From Flavobacterium sp. (GTDB taxonomy: Bacteria > Bacteroidota > Bacteroidia > Flavobacteriales > Flavobacteriaceae): a DNA stretch of 38,407 nt. Where the stretch lies: NCBI RefSeq assembly GCF_029242675.1, contig NZ_JAQWTM010000007.1, positions 1 to 38,407 on the forward strand, in the 5' to 3' direction. The notes below the pieces were generated by a model that was not told the DNA's origin, searched no databases, and worked only from the letters and a program-made list of their open reading frames with translations. The position numbers and the translations under genes were made by a program. Every line of letters starts with the position of its first letter. Position 1 is the first letter of the stretch. This document shows, piece after piece, positions 17,880 through 26,177 of the stretch.

Positions 17880-19841
17880 ATGAGAAATTCAAAACAAAAG
17901 ATACTCCTTTTTCTGAAAATTTTTATGGCACTGATTATTATTGCAATCATTAGCTTTTTTGTTTTTCGCGAATCACTTTTGAAGCAAGCTATAGCCAAAA
18001 CGAGTGCTACCATAAAAAGAGATTACAACAGCACTTTTACCATCAAGGAGGCGGCTTTTGATGGTTTGACGGGCATTCAATTGTCAGGTATGACCTTAAC
18101 GCCTCATCATGCAGATACCTTGTTCAATATAAACAAAATGAGCACGTCGATCAACCTTTGGAAATTACTCGTAGGCGATGTTCAATTGGGCACTTTACAT
18201 ATTAAAAATGGCTACGTACAACTCACCAAAAAAGGATCCGTTAAGAATTTTGCCGCCTTTTTAAAAAGAGACAGCAAGGAACCCGCATCAGATGGTAAGC
18301 GAGATTATGCTGATTTTACCTATCGGATTATTGCTAAGGTTTTAAATCTCGTTCCAACAGATATGAATATTGAAAACCTTACCTTCAAATTAGATGACAA
18401 TGGAAAAAAGGCAAATATTGCTATTCAAAAATTAACGTTAGCCAATAAAGAGCTGGAGACAGCAATTAATGTAAAAACGAACACTTTTGCACAGCGCTGG
18501 AAAATCAAAGGCTTCGCCGATCCCCGCAATAAAAAGGCAGACATTCGTTTTTTTAATCGCGATACAGGCGCTATTAAGGTTCCGTATTTTGACGAACGTT
18601 ACAACTTAATTTCAAGCTTTGACTCCATTCGATTAAATATCGAAAACATAGATAAAAGCGGAGGTGAATTACATATTGACGGCTATACTTCAATAGCGAA
18701 TTTAAAAATTAATCATAAAAAAATAGCAAGCCAGGACGTTGTTATTAAAAATGCACGATTTGATTATCGTTTGTTACTCGGCTCCAGTTTTGTATCCATT
18801 GACAGCAGTTCAACTGTACAATTCAATAAGGTAAAATTTCATCCTTATTTAGAATATCAAACAGAGGAAGACACCATTTATAAATTAAAAGTGCAAATCC
18901 CCAATACTAAAGCGCAAGACTTCATCAGTTCACTTCCTGATGGATTGTTTACTAATTTTCAAGGAATGGAAGCCGAAGGCACTTTTGCTTATTTGCTCCA
19001 ATTTGAATTCAACAAAAACAATCCTAACGCGCTTATTTTTGATAGCAATCTAAAAAAAGAGAACTTAAAAATAACCAAGTACGGACAAGCTAACTTGACC
19101 AAATTAAATGGGGAATTTATCTATCGAGCGATTATCAATAACGTAGTGCAACGTCCCGTTTTAGTTGGAAATGGTAACCCTAACTATAGTACCATGGATC
19201 AAATAGCGCCGTATTTAAAGAAGTGCGTGCTTACCACAGAAGACCCTTCTTTCTACTCCCATCATGGATTTATTAACGAAGCGTTTAAGCAGTCGATCAT
19301 AAAAAACATAAAGACTAAGAAGTTTTCTCGTGGTGCTAGTACCATCAGCATGCAGTTAATTAAAAACGTGTTTTTGACGCGAGAAAAAACAGTCTCCCGA
19401 AAATTAGAAGAGATCCTTTTGGTGTACATTCTGGAAAACAATCGCATCGTTAGTAAAGAGCGCATGCTTGAAGTTTATTTCAACATTATAGAATGGGGAC
19501 CGAATGTTTACGGCATCGGTGAAGCGAGCCAGTATTATTTTCAAAAACGCCCTATTGATTTAAATTTTAATGAATGTTTATTTTTAGCACGCATCATTCC
19601 AAGTCCAAGGCGATTTATGTCTCAATTTAATGATGAAGGTCAACTCAGAGATTTTGCTGCAAAGCAAGTGTCGTTTTTGACCAATTTGATGATTCGACGC
19701 GGACTACTCCCAATCGAAGACACTATTTATAAAACGCAACCCTTGTACATTACCGGTCCTGCAAAATCGCTAATTAAAGTAAAAGTACGCGATACTACAG
19801 CTGTAGACTCCCTCGGAATAAGTGATGAGTTTGATTTTTAA
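17880..19841 (+). CDS. Membrane-anchored GT51 transglycosylase with AsmA-like N-terminal stalk
   Basis: A 653-residue protein with an N-terminal membrane helix (about residues 8-29). Residues about 40-420 form a long beta-rich segment like AsmA/DUF-type envelope proteins (LSGMTLTPHHADTLFNI, NLWKLLVGDVQLGTLHIKNG). The last third is a complete family 51 peptidoglycan glycosyltransferase: TTEDPSFYSHHG with catalytic Glu454, GASTISMQLIKNVFLTRE, RKLEEILLVYILE and YFNIIEWGPNVYGIGEA. It should polymerise lipid II on the outer face of the inner membrane; no transpeptidase domain follows, so it is a monofunctional enzyme. The stalk-plus-GT51 layout differs from the 240-residue MtgA type. It follows radA by 56 bases. 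Confidence 0.88.
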   Translation: MRNSKQKILLFLKIFMALIIIAIISFFVFRESLLKQAIAKTSATIKRDYNSTFTIKEAAFDGLTGIQLSGMTLTPHHADTLFNINKMSTSINLWKLLVGDVQLGTLHIKNGYVQLTKKGSVKNFAAFLKRDSKEPASDGKRDYADFTYRIIAKVLNLVPTDMNIENLTFKLDDNGKKANIAIQKLTLANKELETAINVKTNTFAQRWKIKGFADPRNKKADIRFFNRDTGAIKVPYFDERYNLISSFDSIRLNIENIDKSGGELHIDGYTSIANLKINHKKIASQDVVIKNARFDYRLLLGSSFVSIDSSSTVQFNKVKFHPYLEYQTEEDTIYKLKVQIPNTKAQDFISSLPDGLFTNFQGMEAEGTFAYLLQFEFNKNNPNALIFDSNLKKENLKITKYGQANLTKLNGEFIYRAIINNVVQRPVLVGNGNPNYSTMDQIAPYLKKCVLTTEDPSFYSHHGFINEAFKQSIIKNIKTKKFSRGASTISMQLIKNVFLTREKTVSRKLEEILLVYILENNRIVSKERMLEVYFNIIEWGPNVYGIGEASQYYFQKRPIDLNFNECLFLARIIPSPRRFMSQFNDEGQLRDFAAKQVSFLTNLMIRRGLLPIEDTIYKTQPLYITGPAKSLIKVKVRDTTAVDSLGISDEFDF

Positions 19842-19858
19842 CCGTTATAATGAGCATA

Positions 19859-19896
19859 AAAAAAGCTCCGTTACACTTAAATAACGGAGCTTTTTT
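19859..19896. terminator. Bidirectional terminator between the transglycosylase and aldo/keto reductase genes
   Basis: A perfect 15-bp stem, aaaaaagctccgtta (19859-19873) with taacggagctttttt (19882-19896), with an 8-base loop, between convergent genes. Confidence 0.92.
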
Positions 19897-19917
19897 AACA
19901 GTAATTACATTTTATAG

Positions 19918-20955
19918 TTAAGGTGCCGGATCCGGAATTATCGCTTGTACTCCATTTATCGCTTTTAAAACATCCTCCGAAAGGGTGACATTAATCGTAT
20001 CAATATTCTCCTTTAACTGCTTTAAAGTCGTCGCACCAATAATGGTACTTGTCAAAAAAGGTTGTTGCTCAATAAAGGCCAAAGCCAACTCCGTTAAAGT
20101 CAAACCATTTTTAACAGCAATTTCATGGTATAGCTTTGTTGCTGCTTGAGATTGCCCACTACTGTATCTTGAATACTGGGGAAACAAACTCAATCTCGCT
20201 TTAGGATGGCTTTCGCCTGTTAGGAACTTACCAGATAAAACCCCAAATCCCATTGGAGAATAAGCCAATAAACCTACGTTTTCGCGAGCACAAATTTCAG
20301 AAGATGCATTTTCAAACAAGCGGTTTAAAAGTGAGTATGGATTTTGAATTGTTTTGACTCTTGGTAGGTTATGGTATTTATTTTCTTCGAGAAAACGCAT
20401 AATTCCCCAAGCATTTTCGTTAGATAAACCAATGTGCTTTATCTTACCTTCCTTTATAAACCCATCGAGAGTAGTGAGCACTTCGTGAATGTTATCTTCC
20501 CACTCATCATCTTGCAAGGTGAAAGCACGCTGCCCGAAGGTGTTTGTTTTACGCTCCGGCCAATGCAATTGATACAAATCTAAATAATCCGTTTGCAATC
20601 GCTTTAAACTATTGTCTAAGGCATATTGAATACTTTTAGGAGAAAAGTCGATACTGTCCCGCATGTACGTAAAATTGGGATTAGGTCCCGCAATCTTAGA
20701 CGCTAGAACAACTTCGTCTCTCTTTCCTGATTTTTTCAACCAAGTTCCTATAATTTTCTCGGTGCTTCCGTAGGTCTTTTCATTAGCAGGGATCGAATAC
20801 ATTTCGGCAGTATCAAAAAAATTGACTCCGCGCTCTAAGGCATAATCCATTTGAGCGTGTCCTTCAGCCTCCGTGTTTTGTTGACCAAAAGTCATTGTTC
20901 CCAAACAAATTTTACTGACTTTTATATCAGTATTGGGTAGTGTAGTATATTTCAT
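19918..20955 (-). CDS. NADP(H)-dependent aldo/keto reductase, Tas-like
   Basis: A 345-residue TIM-barrel oxidoreductase. The start MKYTTLPNTDIKVSKICLGT and the TMTFGQQN loop are typical of the Tas branch. Catalytic tetrad candidates are Asp and Tyr in NFFDTAEMY, Lys in VVLASKIAG, and His in LYQLHWPER. The NADP-binding end is TSTIIGATTLKQLKEN. It reduces aldehydes or ketones; the natural substrate is unknown. It is a single-gene unit, convergent with the transglycosylase gene and divergent from the AT-rich lipoprotein gene. Confidence 0.92.
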   Translation of the reverse strand: MKYTTLPNTDIKVSKICLGTMTFGQQNTEAEGHAQMDYALERGVNFFDTAEMYSIPANEKTYGSTEKIIGTWLKKSGKRDEVVLASKIAGPNPNFTYMRDSIDFSPKSIQYALDNSLKRLQTDYLDLYQLHWPERKTNTFGQRAFTLQDDEWEDNIHEVLTTLDGFIKEGKIKHIGLSNENAWGIMRFLEENKYHNLPRVKTIQNPYSLLNRLFENASSEICARENVGLLAYSPMGFGVLSGKFLTGESHPKARLSLFPQYSRYSSGQSQAATKLYHEIAVKNGLTLTELALAFIEQQPFLTSTIIGATTLKQLKENIDTINVTLSEDVLKAINGVQAIIPDPAP

Positions 20956-21013
20956 TTAATGAAAATAATGAGTAATATTTAACAATTTTTTAACAATTAT
21001 AAAAAAAAACATA

Positions 21014-21021
21014 TATGTTTG
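21014..21021 (+). promoter_or_regulatory. Possible -7 box for the cysteine-rich precursor gene
   Basis: TATGTTTG matches TAnnTTTG and lies 35 bases before the ATG at 21057. The upstream region is almost pure A/T with no clear TTG -33 box. Confidence 0.45.
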
Positions 21022-21056
21022 TTGTAATTAATTAACCATATAAAACTTACTAAAAA

Positions 21057-21764
21057 ATGAAAAAACATGAACATTTAAAAATTTTATTTATTTTAATAAT
21101 TTTATCTTTCTTTTCATCTTGTTCGAATGAACAACAAAAGAATGAAGCCGAAAATATTTTAATTTCAACAACTAGTAAAAGCTTGATAAATGAAAGTTTG
21201 ATAAAATTAGGAGCACGCAAGATTGTAGCAGAAAATTATAATTCGAAAACAATTTATCACTTTGAAACATTTAGAAATTTTAACCTATTTGGCAAATCAA
21301 TTGATTTATCTTCGTACAAATTTATTAAAAAAAATAATATGATTTTTTTAAATAATAACCAAAACTATAAGTTAAAAATGATTAATAATCAGCCGTATAT
21401 TTATACCCCAAATTACAAAGGCTTTGTAAAAGATAATAATACTGTATTTTTAGATAGCGATGCTGTAATTCTGATGTTATTTGTCATTAATGACAACAGT
21501 AATGAACAAGAAAAAATTGACACCAAATTAATACTTGACAATGTCTCTAAAATTCAAGGTGGTTGTTCTGTGTGGAATACTTACTACTCTGCAGGTATAG
21601 GAGCTAATAAAGCCGCATCTTTGTCTAACCTGGAATATAACGCTAATGATGCTATCCACAGTGGTGATCTTAACGGATGTAAACTTCTAAGTTTGCAAGC
21701 GGAAACTTCTTGTGCTTGGGAAAGTAGTTTATGCGTATCAACTATAGCATGGTGTTGTAGTTAA
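21057..21764 (+). CDS. Hypothetical lipoprotein-like precursor with six-cysteine C-terminal segment
   Basis: I do not recognise this 235-residue protein. A signal peptide (residues about 7-21) ends in FFSSC, giving a plausible lipobox Cys22. Residues 23-165 are very Asn/Lys-rich with beta-like strands. A Gly-Gly pair at 168-169 precedes a segment of different character (170-235), richer in Ala, Ser and Trp. It holds six Cys (170, 208, 219, 226, 233, 234), ends WCCS, and has no Cys between residues 22 and 170. Six cysteines could form three disulfides after export. The layout (export signal, pro-region, Gly-Gly, compact Cys-rich C-terminus) resembles a precursor for a secreted peptide; that reading is inference. 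The gene is much more AT-rich than its neighbours. The 65-residue membrane protein gene follows 13 bases later. Confidence 0.75.
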   Translation: MKKHEHLKILFILIILSFFSSCSNEQQKNEAENILISTTSKSLINESLIKLGARKIVAENYNSKTIYHFETFRNFNLFGKSIDLSSYKFIKKNNMIFLNNNQNYKLKMINNQPYIYTPNYKGFVKDNNTVFLDSDAVILMLFVINDNSNEQEKIDTKLILDNVSKIQGGCSVWNTYYSAGIGANKAASLSNLEYNANDAIHSGDLNGCKLLSLQAETSCAWESSLCVSTIAWCCS

Positions 21765-21777
21765 ATAAATTAAAATC

Positions 21778-21975
21778 ATGGGCAAAATAAGTTCTTTATC
21801 AATTATTATAGCTATTTTGGTTTATACAGTAATCTTGTTATTTACTGCATCGCAAATTGTAAAAAAAGAGACAAAATATAAGCTGCTTTTTTGGTTATTT
21901 ACAATAATACTATTCCCTATTTTAGGCATTATAATTTACTACCTGAAACGAATTTTAAACCATAAATTTAATTAA
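21778..21975 (+). CDS. Small two-helix membrane protein (PLDc_N-like), possible partner or immunity protein
   Basis: A 65-residue protein with two membrane helices: residues about 6-26 (SLSIIIAILVYTVILLFTA) and 36-55 (LLFWLFTIILFPILGIIIYY), joined by a Lys-rich turn and ending in a basic tail. The second helix with W, a central P-x-L-G and Y-Y resembles the PLDc_N domain, which occurs as stand-alone small membrane proteins, some beside bacteriocin-type genes. It is co-directional with the cysteine-rich precursor, 13 bases apart, and shares its terminator, so the two form one unit. A protective role against the precursor's product is inference; it could also aid export. Confidence 0.7.
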   Translation: MGKISSLSIIIAILVYTVILLFTASQIVKKETKYKLLFWLFTIILFPILGIIIYYLKRILNHKFN

Positions 21976-22010
21976 ACAAAAGCTCTCCAATAAAACAGAG
22001 AGCTTTTTGT
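21976..22010. terminator. Bidirectional terminator between the two-helix protein gene and the OmpA gene
   Basis: The stem aaaagctctc (21978-21987) with gagagctttt (21998-22007), followed by further T. It separates convergent genes. Confidence 0.85.
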
Positions 22011-22030
22011 TTATTTTATTTAAAGAATGT

Positions 22031-22972
22031 CTAGTCGATATCGTTTAACATATCGGCAATTTCATCTAATCTTGGAGTCAAAATAATTTCGATTCTACGA
22101 TTTTTAGCTTTACCCTCGGCCGTTTCATTTCCAGCTAATGGCGACCACTGTCCTCTTCCTGCCGCAGTTAAGCTCTTTTTATTAATCGCTTTATTTTCGC
22201 TTAAAATGGCAACGATAGCGGTAGCTCTTTTAGTCGACAAATCCCAGTTATCTGAAATTGGACCTGATCCTCCATACGGATCATTATCAGTATGACCTTC
22301 AATTAAAACAGCAATATCAGGATTTTCGCCTAATACTTTACCTAGTTCTACTACTGCTTTTTTACCCTCTGGACCAACAGACCAACTACCTGGATTAAAA
22401 AGTAATTTATTCTCCATGGACACATATACCTTTCCGTTTTTTTGTTCTACAGTAAGTCCTTTACTTTCAAAACCATTTAATGCATTTGATAAGGTTTCTT
22501 TCAATTTTCGCATTGTTGCTTCTTTAGCAGCAATTAAATTCTCTAATTCTTGCAAACGTTGTGCGCTTTTACTCAATCGCTCTTGTTCAATGGCTAAAGC
22601 TTTGGCTTTGGCATCCAACTGTGCGAGTAAATCACGATTTTTATTCATGTTAGACTGCAATGCCTCGCCACTATTTTTTTCTAGTGCTGCATATGAGTCT
22701 TGCAATACTTTCATTTTGTCTCTTAAGGCAGCAGCTTCGGCTAGTGACTTTTCGCGCTCTGATTTTACTTTGGCTAACTCCGTTTTAAGTGCCTCTCTAT
22801 CGAGCTCTAACTGATTTTTAGCTTTTTGCAAATTGGCATTTTCATCCGCTACACTTCTTGTTTCTTTCTTTAAATCGGCATACTTACTTTCTAAATCATT
22901 GTATATCTTTTTAGAAACACAGGAAGTACTAAGTGCCATTACTAGTAATCCTAGGGAAATTTTCTTTATCAT
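22031..22972 (-). CDS. OmpA-family peptidoglycan-binding lipoprotein with coiled coil
   Basis: The longest frame runs to 23026 but overlaps the exonuclease gene and starts without a signal; the ATG at 22972 gives MIKKISLGLLVMALSTSC, a clean lipoprotein signal with Cys18, and a 313-residue protein. Residues about 25-185 are a charged, Ala/Leu/Glu/Lys-rich coiled coil with regular heptads. The C-terminal OmpA domain (about 190-305) has VLIEGHTDNDPYGG, the peptidoglycan-binding helix NWDLSTKRATAIV, AAGRGQWSP and AKNRRIEIILTP. It should tie the outer membrane to the cell wall. The gene begins 26 bases after the exonuclease III stop and probably shares its promoter. Confidence 0.92.
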   Translation of the reverse strand: MIKKISLGLLVMALSTSCVSKKIYNDLESKYADLKKETRSVADENANLQKAKNQLELDREALKTELAKVKSEREKSLAEAAALRDKMKVLQDSYAALEKNSGEALQSNMNKNRDLLAQLDAKAKALAIEQERLSKSAQRLQELENLIAAKEATMRKLKETLSNALNGFESKGLTVEQKNGKVYVSMENKLLFNPGSWSVGPEGKKAVVELGKVLGENPDIAVLIEGHTDNDPYGGSGPISDNWDLSTKRATAIVAILSENKAINKKSLTAAGRGQWSPLAGNETAEGKAKNRRIEIILTPRLDEIADMLNDID

Positions 22973-22998
22973 TTTTATATTTTTAATTGGAATATCTA

Positions 22999-23763
22999 TT
23001 AAACTACTTCTACAAGAACGGGACAATGATCTGAATGTTTTGCTTCAGGTAAGATAAGTGCTCTTACTATTCTTTCTTTCAAAGGTTCACTTACCAAGCA
23101 ATAATCAATGCGCCACCCTTTATTATTGAGTCTTGCTGATGGAAAACGCATGGTCCACCAGGTATAATTATCTGGTTCCTTGTTCAGGAAGCGAAAACTA
23201 TCTATAAACCCATTATTTAAAAAGCCATCTAACCATGCTCTTTCTTCTGGTAAAAATCCGGATGTTTTTTTATTTCGAATAGGATCATGAATATCGATAG
23301 CCTCATGGCAAATATTATAATCACCACAGATTACCAAATTGGGAATCTCTTTTTTCAATTCAGTAATGTAATTCTGAAAATCATCCATGTACATGAATTT
23401 ATGCCCTAGGCGCTCTGCATTCGTGCCTGATGGCAAATACAAACTCATTACCGATAAATCATCAAAATCCAAGCGCACATTACGACCTTCAAAATCCATA
23501 TGCTCGATTCCGGTTCCGTATATAACGTTATTCGGTTTGATTTTAGACAAAATCGCAGTGCCGCTATATCCTTTTTTAGTTGCTGGAAACCAATAATGAT
23601 AAGGGTAACCTGCCGCTTCAAAATCGGCTAAGGGGATTTGCTCGGGCGTGGCCTTAATTTCCTGAAGGCAAATGACATCAGGATTTGCTTGTTGCAGCCA
23701 TGATATAAATCCTTTCGAAATCGCTGCACGAATTCCGTTGACGTTATAAGAGATAATCTTCAT
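22999..23763 (-). CDS. xthA: Exodeoxyribonuclease III (AP endonuclease)
   Basis: A 254-residue enzyme of family length that cuts DNA 5' to abasic sites and degrades 3' ends in base excision repair. Metal and catalytic residues are present: Asn7 in SYNVNGIRAA, Glu35 in CLQEIKA, the Tyr region MSLYLPSG, GDYNICH with the catalytic Asp/Asn pair, WRIDYCLVS and the C-terminal SDHCPV with the general-base His. It starts from MKIISYNVNG, the normal N-terminus. It is divergent from the OlsF-like gene. Confidence 0.96.
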   Translation of the reverse strand: MKIISYNVNGIRAAISKGFISWLQQANPDVICLQEIKATPEQIPLADFEAAGYPYHYWFPATKKGYSGTAILSKIKPNNVIYGTGIEHMDFEGRNVRLDFDDLSVMSLYLPSGTNAERLGHKFMYMDDFQNYITELKKEIPNLVICGDYNICHEAIDIHDPIRNKKTSGFLPEERAWLDGFLNNGFIDSFRFLNKEPDNYTWWTMRFPSARLNNKGWRIDYCLVSEPLKERIVRALILPEAKHSDHCPVLVEVV

Positions 23764-23783
23764 TTTAGCTTAATTTTTAATTC

Positions 23784-23791
23784 CAAAAGTA
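23784..23791 (-). promoter_or_regulatory. Possible -7 box for xthA
   Basis: Minus-strand TACTTTTG (23791-23784) matches TAnnTTTG, 20 bases before the start codon. No clear -33 box. Confidence 0.35.
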
Positions 23792-23866
23792 CTAAAAATT
23801 AAAAAAGGAAAGGTATTAAAACGTGAAAATCCAAGACTACGATAGCCACTGCATGGAGTTTTTTTC

Positions 23867-23874
23867 TATCTTTG
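23867..23874 (+). promoter_or_regulatory. Probable -7 box for the OlsF-like gene
   Basis: TATCTTTG matches TAnnTTTG and lies 25 bases before the start codon at 23900. The expected -33 position lacks a TTG. Confidence 0.45.
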
Positions 23875-23899
23875 TTTTTCGCTCAAAAAACAAGAATAA

Positions 23900-25702
23900 A
23901 TGGGTTTAGTTACCGCCAAAGAAGTTGCCAAAGCAATAAATGCTGATAAATATGGGGTTTTCGGAACCTTTTCGGGTTGGTTATTAATGAAAGTCCTGAA
24001 GATATCTACGCTTAATAAGTTTTACGACAGTAACAAACACTTAAAAGACATTGATTTCCTCAATGCTATCGTAGATGATTTACAAATAAAATTTGAGATC
24101 CCTGATGAAGATTTGAAGCGACTACCCAAAGAGGGCGCTTACATCACAATATCTAATCACCCACTTGGAGGAATAGATGGTGTTCTATTACTGAAATTGA
24201 TGTTAGAAAGAGAGCCTAATTTTAAAATTATCGCCAATTTTCTTTTACATCGAATAGCCCCTTTAAAAGAATACATCATGCCTGTTAATCCTTTTGAAAA
24301 TCACAAGGATGCTAAATCAAGCGTGGTAGGGATAAAAGAAACGTTGCGCCATTTAAGCGATGGCAAACCTTTAGGGATGTTTCCTGCAGGTGAAGTTTCC
24401 AGCTATAAAGACGGCCAATTAATGGTCGACAAACCTTGGGAGGAAGGCGCTATTAAAGTAATCCGAAAAGCACAAGTTCCTGTTGTTCCTATTTATTTTC
24501 ATGCAAAAAACAGTAGGCTTTTTTACCTACTTTCAAAAATAAGCGGCACCTTGCGTACTGCTAAATTACCTTCGGAAGTTTTTAGTCAAAAGCATCGCGT
24601 GATTAAAGTGCGAATTGGTAAACCGATTTCTGTTGCGGAACAAAACGAACATGTTTCACTTGAAAGTTATTCTGAATTTTTAAGGAAAAAAACATACATG
24701 CTTGCCAATCCTTTTGAAAAAGAGAGCAAATTGCTGACGCCTCCTATTTTAAAACTTCCAAAGAGCCCGAAAGAAATTGCTACTCCGGCCAATGTTGATA
24801 AAATGACTATCGAAGTAAACGCATTACGAGATACGGATTGTAGGTTATTGCAAAGTAAAAACTACGAAGTATTTTTTGCGGCAGCTAAAAACATACCCAA
24901 CATACTACACGAAATTGGGCGCTTGCGTGAAATTACGTTTAGAGAGGTAGGAGAAGGTACAAATGAATCTATTGATTTAGACAAATTTGATCAGTATTAC
25001 CATCATTTATTTCTTTGGGACGAGGACGCTAAGAAAATCGCAGGTGCTTATCGGATGGGATTGGGGTCAGAGATTTATCCTAAATATGGTATTGAGGGGT
25101 TTTACCTAAATGAACTGTTTCGTTTTGAGCCTGAGCTTCATGACATGATGAACAAATCGATCGAAATGGGTCGCGCTTTTATCATTAAAGAATACCAACA
25201 AAAACCAATGCCTCTTTTCTTGTTGTGGAAAGGAATTATTCATACCACCTTGCGTTTTCCTGAACATAAGTTCTTACTTGGAGGTGTGAGCATAAGCAAT
25301 CAATTTTCTGATTTCTCAAAATCATTGATGATCGAGTTTATGAAATCTAATTATTACGATCCATACATCGCACAGTACATTCACCCTAAAAAGGCTTATA
25401 AAGTAAAACTTAAAGATGCTGATAAAGATTTCATTTTTAATGAAACCGAAGCCGATTTAAATAAATTTGACAAAATTATTGATGAGCTAGAACCAGGTGT
25501 TTTACGCTTACCTGTTTTGATCAAAAAATACATCAAGCAAAATGCTAGAGTGGTAGCTTTTAATGTAGACCCACTGTTTAATAATGCTGTAGATGGTTTA
25601 ATGTACATTAGAATCGCTGATATTCCTGAAAGCACTATGAAGCCCGTTATGGAAGAGTTTCAAGCTGAATTAGAAAGAAAATTAGCAGATAAAGAGGATT
25701 AG
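23900..25702 (+). CDS. olsF: Bifunctional aminolipid acyltransferase, OlsF-like (PlsC-type plus GNAT-type domains)
   Basis: A 600-residue fusion. The N-terminal half (about 60-280) is a PlsC-type O-acyltransferase with the active site SNHPLGGIDG (His87, Asp93) and FPAGEVS at 161-167. The C-terminal half (about 320-520) is an OlsB/'hemolysin'-type GNAT N-acyltransferase with REITFREVGEG, FYLNELFRF, EMGRAFI and LFLLWKGI. This order is that of OlsF, described from Serratia and Flavobacterium johnsoniae, which makes ornithine lipid by N- then O-acylation. In Bacteroidota related enzymes also make glycine lipids, so the head group is not certain. The product would be a phosphorus-free membrane lipid. 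It is a single gene with its own promoter-like site. Confidence 0.83.
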   Translation: MGLVTAKEVAKAINADKYGVFGTFSGWLLMKVLKISTLNKFYDSNKHLKDIDFLNAIVDDLQIKFEIPDEDLKRLPKEGAYITISNHPLGGIDGVLLLKLMLEREPNFKIIANFLLHRIAPLKEYIMPVNPFENHKDAKSSVVGIKETLRHLSDGKPLGMFPAGEVSSYKDGQLMVDKPWEEGAIKVIRKAQVPVVPIYFHAKNSRLFYLLSKISGTLRTAKLPSEVFSQKHRVIKVRIGKPISVAEQNEHVSLESYSEFLRKKTYMLANPFEKESKLLTPPILKLPKSPKEIATPANVDKMTIEVNALRDTDCRLLQSKNYEVFFAAAKNIPNILHEIGRLREITFREVGEGTNESIDLDKFDQYYHHLFLWDEDAKKIAGAYRMGLGSEIYPKYGIEGFYLNELFRFEPELHDMMNKSIEMGRAFIIKEYQQKPMPLFLLWKGIIHTTLRFPEHKFLLGGVSISNQFSDFSKSLMIEFMKSNYYDPYIAQYIHPKKAYKVKLKDADKDFIFNETEADLNKFDKIIDELEPGVLRLPVLIKKYIKQNARVVAFNVDPLFNNAVDGLMYIRIADIPESTMKPVMEEFQAELERKLADKED

Positions 25703-25703
25703 T

Positions 25704-26177
25704 TTACCTCCAGATGGATTCCTTTACGATCTCATCGAGAGAATGCCGTTGTATGAAGTAAACAATTCGAATTAAATGATATACGCCCAAGAAAATAGCC
25801 AAACCATAGGCTATTTTTTTGTTATACAACAAACTGTTAAAGTATTCTTTTTTAGTAATTAACTCTGTGCCTAGCACAAGTATCGTAACCACGCAAAATA
25901 CTACTACAAAGGGACCTAAAATATGGTAATACAAACTTTTTAGAAGATCTCCTTCGTAAAAATAAACAAGTGACTTAGTGATACCGCAGCCAGGGCAAGG
26001 AAAACCCGTAAGCATTTTTAAAGGGCAAAGTGATTGATCTGTTTCCAGATGCGCATCTTGATTAAAAAACAATAAAATTAACGGAACCATCAATGTGACT
26101 ACTGCCGCGATAATTCCGTAAATTTTACGTTGTGCTTTTGTATTAATTGTAAAGTTTATTAATGTCATTTTGAACAA
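25704..26177 (-). CDS. DUF2752 membrane protein
   Basis: A protein of 154-157 residues with three predicted membrane helices. The family signature CPLKMLTGFPCPGCGITKSL, with two C-P pairs and CPGCG, identifies DUF2752, whose function is unknown. The frame opens at 26177; a second ATG at 26168 is equally likely. Either way the start lies inside the end of the DUF4234 gene (26-35 base overlap), so the two are translationally coupled. It is the last gene of a three-gene minus-strand unit headed by the dehydrogenase-VOC fusion and is convergent with olsF, with a single base between the stop codons. Confidence 0.85.
   Translation of the reverse strand: MFKMTLINFTINTKAQRKIYGIIAAVVTLMVPLILLFFNQDAHLETDQSLCPLKMLTGFPCPGCGITKSLVYFYEGDLLKSLYYHILGPFVVVFCVVTILVLGTELITKKEYFNSLLYNKKIAYGLAIFLGVYHLIRIVYFIQRHSLDEIVKESIWR

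Noticed and set aside
22973..23026. N-terminal extension of the OmpA-type protein to 23026.
   Set aside because: It overlaps the exonuclease III gene and puts 18 unrelated residues before a perfect lipoprotein signal peptide.
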